Positions 32,548 to 43,560 of a DNA stretch of 64,000 nucleotides are shown piece after piece. The stretch spans positions 215,628,953 through 215,692,952 of the forward strand of contig NC_077228.1 in NCBI RefSeq assembly GCF_027887165.1, read 5' to 3'. The position numbers and the translations under genes were made by a program. The notes below the pieces were generated by a model. It was given only the letters and a program-made list of their open reading frames with translations. It made no database searches and was not told the DNA's origin. Positions within the stretch are counted from its first letter, which is position 1; each line of letters begins with the position of its first letter. The DNA comes from Monodelphis domestica (taxonomy: Eukaryota > Chordata > Mammalia > Didelphimorphia > Didelphidae).

Positions 32548-33500
32548 ATGGCTAATTGCACAAAAGAGCCCCAAACTCCTTCCAAAACAAGCAAAAAAAA
32601 GACAGTGACCCTCCAAAATTTTGATGGAGGAAAAACTCAGGCTACAGAGGATATACAAGAGGAAATTCAAACAAAAACAAAACCTTCTAAAAAAATGGAA
32701 ATTGTCCACAAGCTCTGGAAGAATTTAAATTTGAGCTTATCAAAAAGGAAGCCTTCTGGCAAGAGAAATGGGAAATGGTTCAAAAAGAGAATTAAAAAAT
32801 TATAGCTGAAAATAAAAAAATTATAGCAGAAAATCAACAGATTAAAGCAGAAAACTAGGCCTTAAGGACCAGAATTGAGCAACTGGAAACCAATGATCTT
32901 GCAAAACAGCAAGAATTAATAAAGCAAAGTCAAAAGATTGACAAAATAGAAGGAAACATAAAATATCTAACTGGCAAGATGACAGATCAGGAAAACAGAG
33001 GAAGGAAAGACAATTTGAGAATCATTGGTCTACCTGAAAAGTCATAAATAAACAGAATCTTGACATCATACTACAATAAATCATCCAAGAAAACTGTCCT
33101 GATGTTCTTGAACAAGAGGGCAAAATAGACATTGAAAGAATTCATAGAATACCCTCTATACTAAATCCCCAAAAGACAACTCCCAGGAATGTAATTGCTA
33201 AATTCCAGAGCTTTCAAGCTAAGGAGAAAAGAAGCCAAAAAGAGACAATTCAGACACTAAGGAGCACCAATCAGGATCACACAAGACCTGGCAGCTTCCA
33301 CACTAAAGTACCACAAGTCCTGGAACATGATAGTCAAAAAGGCAAGAGAATTGGGTCTTCAATCTATCCATCAAAGCTAACTATATACTTCCAGGGGAAA
33401 GTATGGGCATTCAACAAAATAGAAGATTTCTAAGTATTTATAAAGAAAAGACCAGAACTAAGTGGAAAGTTTGATATCCAAACACAAAGAGCAAGAGAAA
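32548..33500 (+). pseudogene. LINE-1 ORF1 (RNA-binding protein), broken
   Basis: It begins MANCTKEPQTPSKTSKKKT and ends in a frame reading RITQDLAASTLKYHKSWN, PSKLTIYFQGKVWAFNKIED, KRPELSGKFD, which matches the C-terminal domain of LINE-1 ORF1p (human form IRLTADLSAETLQARREW..YPAKLSF). The middle frame has coiled-coil-like Glu/Lys/Gln repeats (QQIKAEN, IEQLETNDLAKQQELIK). ORF1p trimerises and coats L1 RNA (established). Frame changes and stops are seen near 32805, 32860 and 33045. Confidence 0.75.
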
Positions 33501-34199
33501 CATGAAAAGGTAAATAAGAAAAAGAGGGAAAAGGAGAAAAATGTTTTTTTATTCAAACTCTCTTCTTTAAGGGCTATAATTAGATCAAATTATATATATA
33601 TATATGTATATTAATATATGGGGGAAATGTTATTTGTAACTCTCAAAAACTGTATTCATTGTAATAGTAATTAGAAGAATCACTCATAGGAAAAGATTGG
33701 GGCATTAAGGCTAAAAGATGATATGAAAAAAAGAGAAAGGGGGAATAGAAGAGGGAATCAAGAGATATTTGAAGAAACAAAATGAATAGAATAACCTTTT
33801 TCACACAAAGATACACATGGGAAGGGAAGGGGAAGAATACTTTTATTAGAAGGAGAGGAAGAGAGTGCTAATAGAGAATATTTAAACCTTACTCTCAGAG
33901 AAATCACCTCTGAGAGGGAAGATCATCTAGATCCATTGGGATCTTGAATTTTATCTTATCCTACAGGGTAATGGAGAAAGTAAAACTAAGGGGAAAGGGG
34001 GGAGGGAGTACAAAAATGGAGGGAAGGAGAGGGGGAGGGAACTTAACAGGTCCTAAAAAAAAAAGAAGGGAACAAAAAGGGAGGGACCAGAAAGGGAAGC
34101 ATATCAAGGGAGGGGATTGGGGGACTGGTTAAAAGTAAACCACTGGTTTAAAAGGATATAGGAAAAGAAGAAAGGACAGAACTAGGAGAGGATATCAAA

Positions 34200-36414
34200 A
34201 TGCTAGGGAATTCACAAGTGACAATCATAACTCTGAATGTGAATGGGATGAACTCACCCATAAAACATAGACAAATAGGAGAGTGGATTAGAATCCAAAA
34301 CCATACCATATGTTGTCTTCAAGAAACATACATAAGGTGAATAGATATGCACAAGGTCAGAATTAAAGGTTGGAGGGAGCAAGATCTATTGGGCCTCAAG
34401 TGATAGAAAGAAGGCAAGAATTGCAATCATGGTATCTGACAAAGCCAAAGTAAAAAATAGACCTGTATAAAAAGGATAGGAAAGGTAAATACATCCTGAT
34501 AAAAGGGAGCATAGACAATGAGGAATTATCACTAATCAACATGTATGCACCAAATGGTATAGCATCCAAATTTCTAATGGAAAAACTAGAATTGAAGGAG
34601 GAAATAGATAGTAAAACTATACTAGTGGGAGACCTGAACCTACCACTATCAAATTTAGATAAATCAAATAAAAAAATAAATAAGAAAGAGGTAAAAGAGG
34701 TGAATGAAATCTTAGAAAAAATTAGAGTTAATAGATATATGGAGAAAAATAAATAGGCACAAAAAGGAATACACCTTCTTTTCAGCAGCACATGTTACAT
34801 TCACAAAGATTGACCATATACTCAGTCATAAAAACATGGCATACAGATGCAGAAAAGCAGAAATAATAAATGCAACCTTTTCAGATCATAAGGCAATACA
34901 AATCATGATCAGTAAGGGTACATGGAGTGCCAAATCAAAAATTAATTGGAAATTAAACAATATGATTCTCCAAAATCAATTAGTTAGAGAACAAATCATA
35001 GAAACAATAATGTCATTGAAGAAAATGACAATGATGAGACATCCTTTCAAATTCTATGGGTTGCAGCCAAAGCAGTACTCAGTGGAAAATTTATAACCTT
35101 GAGTTCATATATTAACAAATTAGGGAGGGCAGAGGCCAATGATTTGGACATGCAAATCAAAAAATTTGAAGGCGAACAAATTAAAAATCCCCAGAAGAAA
35201 ACCAAATTAGAGATACTAAAAATTAAGGGAGAAATTAATAAAATTGAAAGTGATAGACCTATTGAACTAATAAATAAGACTAGAAGCTGATATTTTGAAA
35301 AAAACAAACAAAATAGGCAAAGTACTGGTCAATCTAATTAAAAAAGGAAAGAAGAAAATCAAATTAACAGTATCATAGATGAAAAGGGAGAACTCACCTC
35401 CAATGAAGAGGAAAATAAGGCAATCATTAAAAAATATTTTGCCCAATTATAGGGCAATAAACATGCCAATCTAGGTGATATGGGTGAATATTTACAAAAA
35501 TATAAATTGCCTAGATTAACAGAAGAAGAAATAGAATTCTTAAATAATCCCATATCAGAAAAAGAAATTGAACAGGTCATCAAAGAACTCCCTAAGAAAA
35601 AATCCCCAGGGCCTGATGGATTCACAAGTGAATTCTATCAAACATTCAAAGAACAGCTAATCCCAATACTATGCAAACTATTTGACATAATAAGCAAAGA
35701 GGGAGTTCTACCACATTCCTTTTATGACACAAATATGGTACTAATTCCAAAGCCACGCACATCAAAAATGGAGAAAGAAAACTACAGACCAATCTCCTTA
35801 ATGAACAAAGGTGCCAAAATCTTGAATAGGATACTAGCAAAAAGATTCCAGAAAGTGATCAGGAAGGTTATTCACTATGATCAGGTGGGATTTATACCAG
35901 GAATGCAAGGATGGTTCAATATCAGGAAAACAATCCACATAATTGACCATATCAACAAGGAAACCAACAAAAATCACATGATTATCTCAATAGATGCAGA
36001 AAAAGCCTTTGACAAAATACAACACTCATTCCTATTAAAAAACACTAGAAAGTATAGAATAGAAGGGTCTTTCCTAAAAATAATAAACAGTATCTATCTA
36101 AAACCATCAGCCAACATCATCTGCAATGGGAATAAACTAGATCCATTCCCAATAAGATCAGGAGTGAAACAAGGATGCCCATTATCACCTTTATTATATA
36201 ACATTGTACTAGAAACACTAGCAGTAGCAATTAGAGAAGAAAAAGAAATTGAAGGTATTAAAATTGGCAATGAAGAGACCAAACTATCACTCTTTGCAGA
36301 TGATATGATGGTTTACTTAAAGAATCCTAGAGAATCAACTAAAAAGCTAGTGGAAATAATCAACAACTTTAGCAAAGTTGTAGGATACAAAATATACTCG
36401 CATAAGTAATCAGC

Positions 36415-36477
<63 letters not shown>

Positions 36478-37548
36478 GGAATTAGAAGGAGAAATCCCAT
36501 TTAAAATCACCTTAGACAATATAAATTACTTGGGAATCTATCTGCCAAGACAAACACAGGAATTATGTCCACAACTACAAAATACTACACAACTAAAACT
36601 AGATTTGAGCAATTGGAAAAACATTAACTGATAGTGGGTACGACAAGCTAATATAACAAAAATGACCATCCTACCCAAACTTATCTATTTATTTAGTGCC
36701 ATACCCATCAAACTTCCAAAAAACTTTTTTACTGAATTAGAGAAAACCATAACAAAGTTCATGTGGAAGAACAAAAGATCAAGGATGTCTAGGGAAATAA
36801 TGAAAAAAAAATATAAAGGAAGGTGGCCTTGCAGTACCAGTTCTCAAACTAAGCAGTGGTCATCAAAACAATTTGGTACTGGCTAAGAGACAGAAAGGAG
36901 GATCAGTGGAATAGACTTGGGGTAGGTGACCTCAGCAAGACAGTCTGATAAACCCAAAGATCCCAGCTTTTGGGACCAAAATCCACTATTTGATAAAAAC
37001 TGCTGGGAAAATTGGAAGACAGTGTGGGAGAGATTAGGCTTGGATCAACACCTCACACCCTACACCAAGATAAACTCAAAATGGGTGAATGACCTGAACA
37101 TAAAGAAGGAAACTATAAGTAAATTATGTGAACACCAACATTTGGGAAGGGAAAAATTTTAAAGCCAAGCAAGACTTAGAGTCTAAAAATATAAAATTAA
37201 TAATTTTGACTACATCAAATTAAAAAGATTTTGTACAAACAAAACCAATGCAAGCAAAATTAGAAAGGAAATAACAAACTGGGAAACAATCTTCATAACT
37301 AAAACCTCTGACAATGGTTTAATTACTGAAATGTACAGAACTAAATCAACTGTACAAAAAATCAAGCCATTCTCCAATTGATAAATGGGCAAGGGACATG
37401 AATAGGCAATTTTCAATCAAAGAAATCAAAACCATTAATAAGCACATGAAAAAGTGTTCTAAATATCTTATAATCAGAGAGATGCAAATCAAAACAACTC
37501 TGAGGTATCATCTCACACCTAGCAGATTGGCTAACATGACAGCAGCAT
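34200..37548 (+). pseudogene. LINE-1 ORF2 (endonuclease and reverse transcriptase), broken
   Basis: The endonuclease part reads NSQVTIITLNVNGMNSPIKH (34207 on), GDLNLPLSNLD (about 34628) and ATFSDHKAIQI (about 34875), keeping the SDH motif. The longest clean frame, 35480-36409 (309 codons), holds the [64 protein letters not shown] and the catalytic [10 protein letters not shown] (TA)n tract then breaks the frame. The late part includes MNRQFSIKEIKTINKHMKKC. The C-terminal end is absent. Confidence 0.85.
36417..36472. repeat. (TA)n microsatellite within L1 ORF2
   Basis: About 27 TA units followed by ACACAC, located where L1 ORF2 normally encodes the AFLYTNN-type segment after the FADD box. 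It therefore grew inside the element. Confidence 0.95.
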
Positions 37549-37555
37549 AATTATT

Positions 37556-38223
37556 TGTTTTGAGTTAATAGTCAAAGTGATACAGTTTGTTTTATAAAAT
37601 TATAAGAATTAGCTCAGAAAGTTACTGTTTAAGGTGGTATCAAATCTTGTTACATCTTTTGACCTTAAGCCTATAACCAAAAGTTACTACCAAGCCCACC
37701 ATACCCTGTTTGGTGCAAGCTCAAGATGGTCAGGAAGGATGGGGAGGCCTTCCTTGAGTAAAGAGTTGGAAGCCTGCTTTGGGTACAAGCTCAAGTTTTT
37801 CACATAGGAGGTGGAAGACCACTCTTGTATTTATATATCTGTTAACCAAACTGTTGACTCCCAATATTGTCAGTAAAAGACACTAAGATTGCAAAGGCGT
37901 TTGAAAGGACAGAAATAATAGTAGGCTTAAATTATCATCCAAAATTATCTTCTTTTGCATTCACTAACTTAATCAGCACTTGTCATTAATTAAGAACTGC
38001 CTTTGTGAAAGATATGAACATCTATTTTTTTTTCCTGTATCACTGTCATTCTGTCTTAAGATTTCTTTCTATTAAAAAAAAAAGGCCATATTTTAAGGCT
38101 CAGGATCTCTGGTCTTGATCTTGACCAGGGTCCATCTTTCTTGGGAATTTTGACCATCTCTCAATAAGCTTATTTAGCTTGGAGTTTTTACATTAGTGTT
38201 ATAAATTTTCGCCAGATTACAGA
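37556..38223 (+). mobile_element. Possible ERV LTR at the broken end of LINE-1
   Basis: LTR-like DNA of about 670 bp beginning TGTTTTGAG and ending AGATTACA. It is followed by GATGAGAGGGTCGTCC, which loosely resembles a proline-tRNA primer-binding site (TGGGGGCTCGTCC type). No second copy, TSD or gag-like region was seen, and the LINE-1 does not resume afterwards. Low-certainty fossil. Confidence 0.3.
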
Positions 38224-38526
38224 TGAGAGGGTCGTCCTCCTATCTTCACACACTATTGTTTATTGTTATTAGTTTAGGACTGATAGTGTAACTTGTACAA
38301 GACATAAAGAAGACAAAAACTCCTTCCCTTGGGGATTAGAAACTAAATTAAACCAACAAAAAGGATCAAACATCTAACATACTCACTGTAAGGTTGGTTA
38401 GTTCTATGGTGGGTGAACTTCCAAAGTCATTTTGATTTCTACAAACAATATGGAAAGGAGAAGAGGTATCTGGACTCCAGTCTTTGTTCCCTCTTTTTGA
38501 GAAACAGTTGAAAAAGTTCACACTAT

Positions 38527-38530
<4 letters not shown>
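38224..38530. other. Unassigned
   Basis: No family or frame recognised; may be leader or flank of the preceding LTR-like element. Confidence 0.25.

Positions 38531-38585
<55 letters not shown>
38531..38585. repeat. (TA)n microsatellite
   Basis: About 27 AT units, flanked by CTATCCATAT and TTAGAGAAG. Confidence 0.95.
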
Positions 38586-38588
<3 letters not shown>

Positions 38589-38890
38589 GAAGCTCAGAAA
38601 TTTAAATCTCACACCTTGAGTTCTTAATACCTTTCTTGACTAAGAGCTCAAATCTCTTTCATGTTGATCATTTCATTGGCTCATGTGCAGTGGGTAAGTG
38701 CATTGATGTTTCTCCCTTTTTTTAATGAAGAAGAAAGCTGAGATGGAACGAGATCTATTATCATAGAGTTCAAGCCTGTGAAGGGTAATTATGTAGAAGA
38801 TGGTTGTCCACTTTTCCCCTGACTGAGGTCAAAACCTGAAGAATTAGATTATTCCAGGAGCAATTCCATCTAGGTGTGAAGGAGCAGTAG
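38586..38890. other. Unassigned
   Basis: No family recognised. Confidence 0.25.
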
Positions 38891-38894
38891 AAAG

Positions 38895-39275
38895 CATTAA
38901 AAAGGGCACTGGAATTAATGTCAAGAGACCTGGGTTTGAAATATGATTGAGGAGGCATTGATGTGGCTCAGTGGATGGAGAGTCAGGCCTAGAGATCAGA
39001 GGTCCTAGATGCAAATATGGCTTCAGCTATTTCCCAGCTGTGTGACTCTGGGGAAGTCACTTAACCCCCATTGCCTAGCTCTTACTGCTCTTCTGCCTTG
39101 GAACTGATACATAATATTGACTCTAAGATGGATGGTAAGGATTTTTTAAAAAGAAAGCAAGAAATGTGATTGATATTAGCTGTGTAATCACAGGCAGATC
39201 ACCTCTGGGCTTGTTTCCTTGTTATTAAATCATTTAACTACTTGCTTCACCAGGCTGTTGCAAGGAAATCATTAC
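38895..39275 (+). repeat. MIR-type CORE-SINE split by a SINE
   Basis: GTCAAGAGACCTGGGTTTGA before the insertion; ATTAGCTGTGTAATCACAGG and CCAGGCTGTTGCAAGGAAAT after it. Confidence 0.65.
38951..39160 (+). repeat. WSINE1-like SINE with 13-bp TSD
   Basis: Complete copy inserted into MIR. The TSD GAAATATGATTGA (38938-38950) and GAAATGTGATTGA (39161-39173) differ by one base. Confidence 0.9.
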
Positions 39276-39332
39276 TTTATCTATATCTATATCTATATCT
39301 ATATATCTCTCTCTCTATATATATATATCATC
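39276..39332. repeat. (TATC)n/(TA)n simple repeat
   Basis: TATCTA units passing into TCTCTC and TATATA. Confidence 0.9.
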
Positions 39333-39684
39333 ATCATATAAAGGGCTGTACATATATAGTATTTTTTTATTATTAGGAGATATACACTGAGTTAGTCCTT
39401 GGGAGAGTATATCCCATCCCATATGTTTTTGGAGGTGAATCTTTTCTTGACATTTTATTTCCTAGGTTGTTTGACAAAATGTCCTACGCTAGAATGAATA
39501 TGTCTTCTGGTTGGCTGATCAGTGTAGAAAGATCATTAAGGGCTCATTAGCTATATATTTGACTGGGCACTGACTCAGAGTACCCTAAGAAGAATTTTCA
39601 ACAGTAGGGAGTTGTTGAGCTCCAGAACAGATGAGTAAAATAAGTAATGTGTGCTCCCTCCTGGAATTCTATCACAACAGGAGA
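39333..39684. other. Repeat-free stretch
   Basis: No element recognised. Confidence 0.3.
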
Positions 39685-39812
39685 TGTCCTGAATTCAAAA
39701 CCCAGCTCTGTCAGTTACCACCTGAATTATCTTGCACAAGTCATTTTCCTTCTCTAAGTCTAGTTTCTTCCTCCATCAAATGAGATAGAACTATATGAAC
39801 TTTAAGATTCTG
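39685..39812 (+). repeat. MIR-type fragment
   Basis: TGAATTCAAAACCCAGCTCT, GTCAGTTACCACCTGAATTA, TTTCCTTCTCTAAGTCTAG. Confidence 0.6.
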
Positions 39813-40275
39813 TTCACTGCTGGAACAATCTCCAGGAATTGATGTTGAGTGAAAGGAGCCTTATACACAGAGATGGATACACTGTGGTACAATCGAATGT
39901 AATGGACTTCTCTACTAGCCACAATGCAATGATCCAGGACAATTCTGAGGGACTTATGAGAAAGAACACTATCCACATCCAAAGAAAGAACTGTGGGAGC
40001 AGAAACACAGCAGAAAAACAACTTCTTAATCACATGGGTCGATGGGGATATGATTGGGGTTGTAGACTCTAAATGATCACCCTAGTGCAAATATCAATAA
40101 ATATGGAAATAAATCTTGATCAATGATACATGTAAAACCCAGTTGAATTGCATGTTGGCTATGGAAAGGGGGTGAGAGGAGGGGAGAAAGAACATGAATC
40201 ATTTAACCATGGGAAAAATTTTCTTAATCAATTAAATCAAATTTTAAAAATTTAAATTAAAAAAAATTTTAATCT
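39813..40275 (+). repeat. LINE-1 3' end
   Basis: Starts at the end of ORF2 (TGGAACAATCTCCAGGAATT) and has the 3'UTR wording GGTCGATGGGGATATGATTG, GTAGACTCTAAATGATCACC, CATGTTGGCTATGG and an A/T-rich tail. Confidence 0.9.
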
Positions 40276-40429
40276 ATGATCTCTGGAGTTTGGGGTTTGT
40301 TTGTTTGGTTTGGCTTGGTTTCCACATATTTATTGGACTATTATATTCCTCTTTGCTATTTCTGCGTATTGGCTTGGGTTCTGGGAACATGGATATGCTG
40401 TTTTGACCCTTGCATGTGGTTTTAATTCT

Positions 40430-40640
40430 ACCTGTAGAGAGACAGCAGAATATAGTAGTAGAGGACTAGTTCTGGAATCAGGTTGGAACTTGCTCATGAC
40501 ACTCACTATCTCTAGGATCTTGGGCCTGTTCCTTTAACTCTCTTGGCCTCAGTTTCCTCACTTGCAGAATGCGAAAGTTGTACTTGATGACCCTCTTGTG
40601 GACCCTTCCAGCTCTGATTCTATGATCTCATGATTCATAT
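40430..40640 (+). repeat. MIR-type CORE-SINE
   Basis: GGCCTCAGTTTCCTCACTTG, CCTTCCAGCTCTGATTCTAT, preceded by a degraded head. Confidence 0.6.
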
Positions 40641-40764
40641 TCTATAACCCACCAGGTCATGCTTTCTTGACTCCACGTTGTATCTTCTGCTTGGATTATT
40701 GATGTATATTTGCCTGTGAGTGGCTCCTGGGCTACTAGATAAATCTTTCTACCTATTTCTGTTG

Positions 40765-41310
40765 TATTGAGTACTAGCTTAGACATTGATTTTAAATCAA
40801 TCACATCAGTCTGTCTCTCTCTTTCCTATTCCCCAAGTCTCCTATCTCTCAGTTCTATCCTGGATTCCCCTTCCCAACCCTCCACAGTCAACTCCCAGAT
40901 CTCAGCTTCACAGGAAGAGAGCTCCAATAAGCTCATCATTGGGAAATCTCATCATCTTGCAAAATCCAGTCAGCTACTAGTCATCCTCCTTGTTGCCTTC
41001 TGGCTGCTCTGATTGGAGACTAAAGGCACAAACTCCTCTATTGAAGGAGGGGGGAAAGACTGAGATCTCCTTTCCCAATGCCTGACTCTATTCATTGTGG
41101 AGTTCTTTGCCTTTTCTACCAATTCCCCCACACTGAGTATTCCCTCACCACCACCCTTTTCAGCTTTCTTTTGTATATTATCTTCCTGTTAGATTGTGAG
41201 CTCCTCGAAGTCATGGACTGTCTTTGTATCCCCAGAGCTTAGCCACTGTGCCTAGATGAATAAATGTAGATGCTTCAATAAATGTTTTATTGACTGGGTT
41301 TCCATTTGAG
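40765..41310 (+). repeat. L2-like LINE 3' region
   Basis: 41185-41300 has TTAGATTGTGAGCTCCTCGA and ATAAATGTTTTATTGACTGG; the upstream pyrimidine-rich part is consistent with L2 ORF2 and 3' DNA. The minus strand of 41180-41300 also fits repeat E wording, so the assignment is shared. Confidence 0.45.
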
Positions 41311-41769
41311 AACTTGAATTCATGGCTCAGATGAAGGAAGAGGTGGGGTGAGCCACAGGAATGAGAAGAGAGAAGAGTGGTAGGGACATAGCCAGAGGGG
41401 GGTAGTGTGTGGGCAAATACAACTCCCCACCCCCATCCCAGACCTGCCCTGGGTTCTGTACTATCTTGATTGCCTCTCAGAAGGCCTCTTGTTTGTTTCT
41501 CTTTGGATGAGGTCTTCTATCTTCTTGGTCCAGCCTAGGGCCCTCACCAGCATTTATACTCCAGCTGGGCCACATTGTTGTGACAAGGGCATCACGCAAA
41601 TGGTCCCACCAGCTCATAACTGTTCAGCACTTGAGGGGCAGACTTTTGGGGCAATTGAATAGGCTACACCACCTCCAGAGAGGTCCCAGTGATGATGAGC
41701 AGATTGCAATGGGGCATCCGGTTATGTGCAGGAAGAACCTTTGTAAGGAGTTGCTCCCCCAAGAAGATG

Positions 41770-41862
41770 CCAACTCAGGGAGGGGGGAGGGAAGAGGGGA
41801 GAGAAAGAACATGAATAATGGAGCCATGGAAACATTTAATTAATTAATTAATTAAAACAAAA
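41770..41862 (+). repeat. LINE-1 3' tail inside the SIRT3 pseudogene
   Basis: A fragment of about 93 bp: CAACTCAGGGAGGGGGGAGG, GAAAGAACATGAATAATGGA, then TTAATTAATTAATTAA and A-rich DNA. The 9-bp TSD AAGAAGATG occurs at 41761-41769 and 41863-41871. Removing it restores the SIRT3 similarity. Confidence 0.85.
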
Positions 41863-42178
41863 AAGAAGATGATGCCAAGCTCAATGAACTCTGTGTAGAT
41901 GGGACCACAGGGGACCCTATCTGCCAGCACATCCACTGGAAACTCCTCCCTGGAAATGATTACCAGCCAATAGGGCAGGTGGCAGAGGCAAAAGTGCCAT
42001 GAGCTTCTACCAGTTTTGTAGCAGGAATGCCAACTACTCTCTCTATCTGATCAGTGTTCTGAGTGTAAAGTCTCAGAAGTAGCCCCTTGTCATGAAAGCA
42101 GGTAGAGAAAGTAATAAGCCAGCTTGGCCTATAGTTCCCAAGGAAGAGTTCCTTGGTCAAAATAAAAAAAGGTCTTTA

Positions 42179-42548
42179 TTTTTTTTTGTTTTTTTTTTTT
42201 TGCAAAGTTACAAATTTATTGGTTTGGAAATAAATACAAATATCTCATTAAGAAACCTTTCTGGATAGACTTGACACCCTACTGTCCACCACTGGTTCTC
42301 AGTCACTCCTGCTTCCTCAACAACTCTTCTGCCCAATGACCATGTGAAGCCTCCAAAGGATGGAGGCTCTAGCAAGTGACGTCTCCCCAGGCGGGTCATC
42401 CTCTAAAAATATACTTTCTACCAACTCTGAAGTGCCTGGGTATCAAATGGCCAGGTCCCACAGACTGAATTGCAATTAACATCATTCCAAAAGGAAAATT
42501 CATAGTTAGCTAAAAGCATAGGTCCAAAAGCCAGCAGTCCACAAAAAG
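42179..42548 (-). pseudogene. Retrocopy of an unidentified mRNA 3' end, 15-bp TSD
   Basis: A poly-A tail (plus-strand T run 42179-42201), an AATAAA signal 15-20 bases upstream of it (complement at 42215-42220), and a perfect TSD AAAAAAAGGTCTTTA at 42164-42178 and 42549-42563. It is a LINE-1-style retrocopy inserted in the SIRT3 pseudogene. Near its 5' end the minus strand reads GPMLLANYEFSFWNDVN followed by a stop, then about 210 bases of 3'UTR-like DNA. I do not recognise the parent gene; a non-coding RNA source is also possible. Confidence 0.8.
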
Positions 42549-42630
42549 AAAAAAAGGTCTTTAAAAGAAGAAATCGGATTCTATTATGCCTTCAGTGTAC
42601 TGGAGGTCATATTGCTCAAGATTGCTATAG

Positions 42631-42920
42631 AGGGTAGCTCAGTGGATTGAGAACCAGGCCTGGAGATCGGAAAGACAGACAGGAAATATTCATCAAAAAT
42701 AAAAACAACAATCTAAAAGGGCAACTAAGTGGCACAGTGGATAGGGTGCCAGTCCTGGAGTTCAGGTCCAGGAGGACCTGAGTTCAAATCTGGGCCCAGA
42801 CACTTCCTAGCTGTGTGACCCTGGGCAAGTCACTTAACCCCCATTACCTAGCCCTTCCTGCTCTTCTGTCTTGGAACCAATACACAGATTCTAAGATGGA
42901 AGGTAAGAGTTTTTAAAAAA
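42631..42920 (+). repeat. Composite SINE insertion in the SIRT3 pseudogene
   Basis: Three parts between TSDs AGATTGCTATAG (42619-42630) and AGATTGCTCTAG (42921-42932): a SINE head of about 40 bp (GGTAGCTCAGTGGATTGAGA), about 50 bp of non-SINE DNA (CAGGAAATATTCATC..AACAACAATCTAAAAGG), and a complete SINE with tail. The 50-bp middle recurs, inverted, beside the SINE at 43385-43560. Confidence 0.8.
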
Positions 42921-43384
42921 AGATTGCTCTAGAAGCTCCCTGGAGACCTGAAATCTGGGGTTGCTGATCCCGGCAACAACCATGACCACCACCTTCTGGC
43001 TGGCTTTATTCCAAATCAATTCTGCTATGTCCTGCAAAGAGAGCTTCTCTCTTCCATGGCTACTTCCTGCACCACAGTTGCTAGAGGTACTTGCAAAGAG
43101 GCAACCATGCTTCTCACATAGGAAGCTTGAGTGCCAAGAGAGAAGCACATTCACAGTTTCCCCTCCCAGGATTTTCTCTGATAGCACCTACTCCCACAAA
43201 GAGATGCTGCTGGATCCATGGAGAGCTTGGAGACTTCCCCAAACTCTGGAGACAGAGGCTTTCCAACAGGACATCTTTGACTACATAGACAGAGATACTG
43301 CCACCCATATGCTGTCACAAGCTTCCTTCATGGAAGCCCTGGCACCATGCCCAGGGTAGCCACAGCATGGCCCCAGATTTTTTT

Positions 43385-43560
43385 TAGGTGGGAAGTTGTT
43401 AAACCCTTACTTTCTGCCTTAGTTCACAACTCTAATATAACTCTCTATAGAGGCAAACAGGGCTAAGTGACTTGAGCGGACATCACAAGCTAGGAAGTGT
43501 CTGAGGTCACATTTGAACTCAGGTCCTCCTGACTCCAGGACTGGCCACTTAGCTGCCCTT
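43385..43560 (-). repeat. SINE, antisense, sharing 5' flank with 42631-42920
   Basis: AAACCCTTACTTTCTGCCTT, CTAAGTGACTTGAGCGGACA, TTTGAACTCAGGTCCTCCTG. Its upstream flank (43561-43606) is the near-exact complement of the 50-bp middle part of the composite insertion. Confidence 0.85.

Larger units (their letters stand above)
31860..37548 (+). repeat. Near-full-length LINE-1 lacking its 3' end
   Basis: 5'UTR from about 31860 (GAGACTTCTGGGTAAGCATG, typical marsupial L1 start). ORF1 lies at about 32548-33500 and ORF2 at about 34200-37548. ORF2 stops at CTAACATGACAGCAG, before the C-terminal Cys-rich part and 3'UTR, where LTR-like DNA begins. Several stops and frameshifts are present, so it is not coding-competent. 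A (TA)n expansion lies inside ORF2. Confidence 0.85.
41400..43380 (-). pseudogene. SIRT3: SIRT3 processed pseudogene
   Basis: Intronless, decayed copy of the mRNA for the NAD-dependent mitochondrial deacylase SIRT3. In order on the minus strand: [10 protein letters not shown] (about 43046), [11 protein letters not shown] (the NAD-binding GAGIS box, about 42995), LYSNLEQYDLQYTEGIIES (about 42628), [20 protein letters not shown] and [12 protein letters not shown] (about 42095-41970, keeping the catalytic-type His), MADRVP, GTSLEV, YELVGPFA and GWTKKIEDLIQRETNK (about 41540). Human SIRT3 has [44 protein letters not shown] and GWTEEMRDLVQRETGK at these places. Exon joins are seamless, so it was reverse-transcribed. 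Several stops, frameshifts and a deletion after the GAGIS box are present. Three later insertions interrupt it. The 5' end is uncertain, and no poly-A or TSD of its own was found. Confidence 0.93.

Noticed and set aside
32257-32709. 150-codon minus-strand frame
   Set aside because: It is antisense to LINE-1 5'UTR/ORF1, is Phe/Leu-rich from complemented A-rich codons, and matches nothing.
35480-36409. 309-codon open frame with reverse-transcriptase motifs as a possible host gene
   Set aside because: Motif order and flanks place it inside LINE-1 ORF2. Frames before and after are broken and continue as L1.
37556-38700. A complete endogenous retrovirus after the 31.9-37.5 kb LINE-1
   Set aside because: No gag, pol or env-like region and no second LTR were seen; at most a lone LTR-like piece.
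42208-42399. 63-codon minus-strand frame as the coding part of the retrocopy
   Set aside because: It extends to the poly-A signal and lies in what looks like 3'UTR; the ATG context is weak and no family is recognised.
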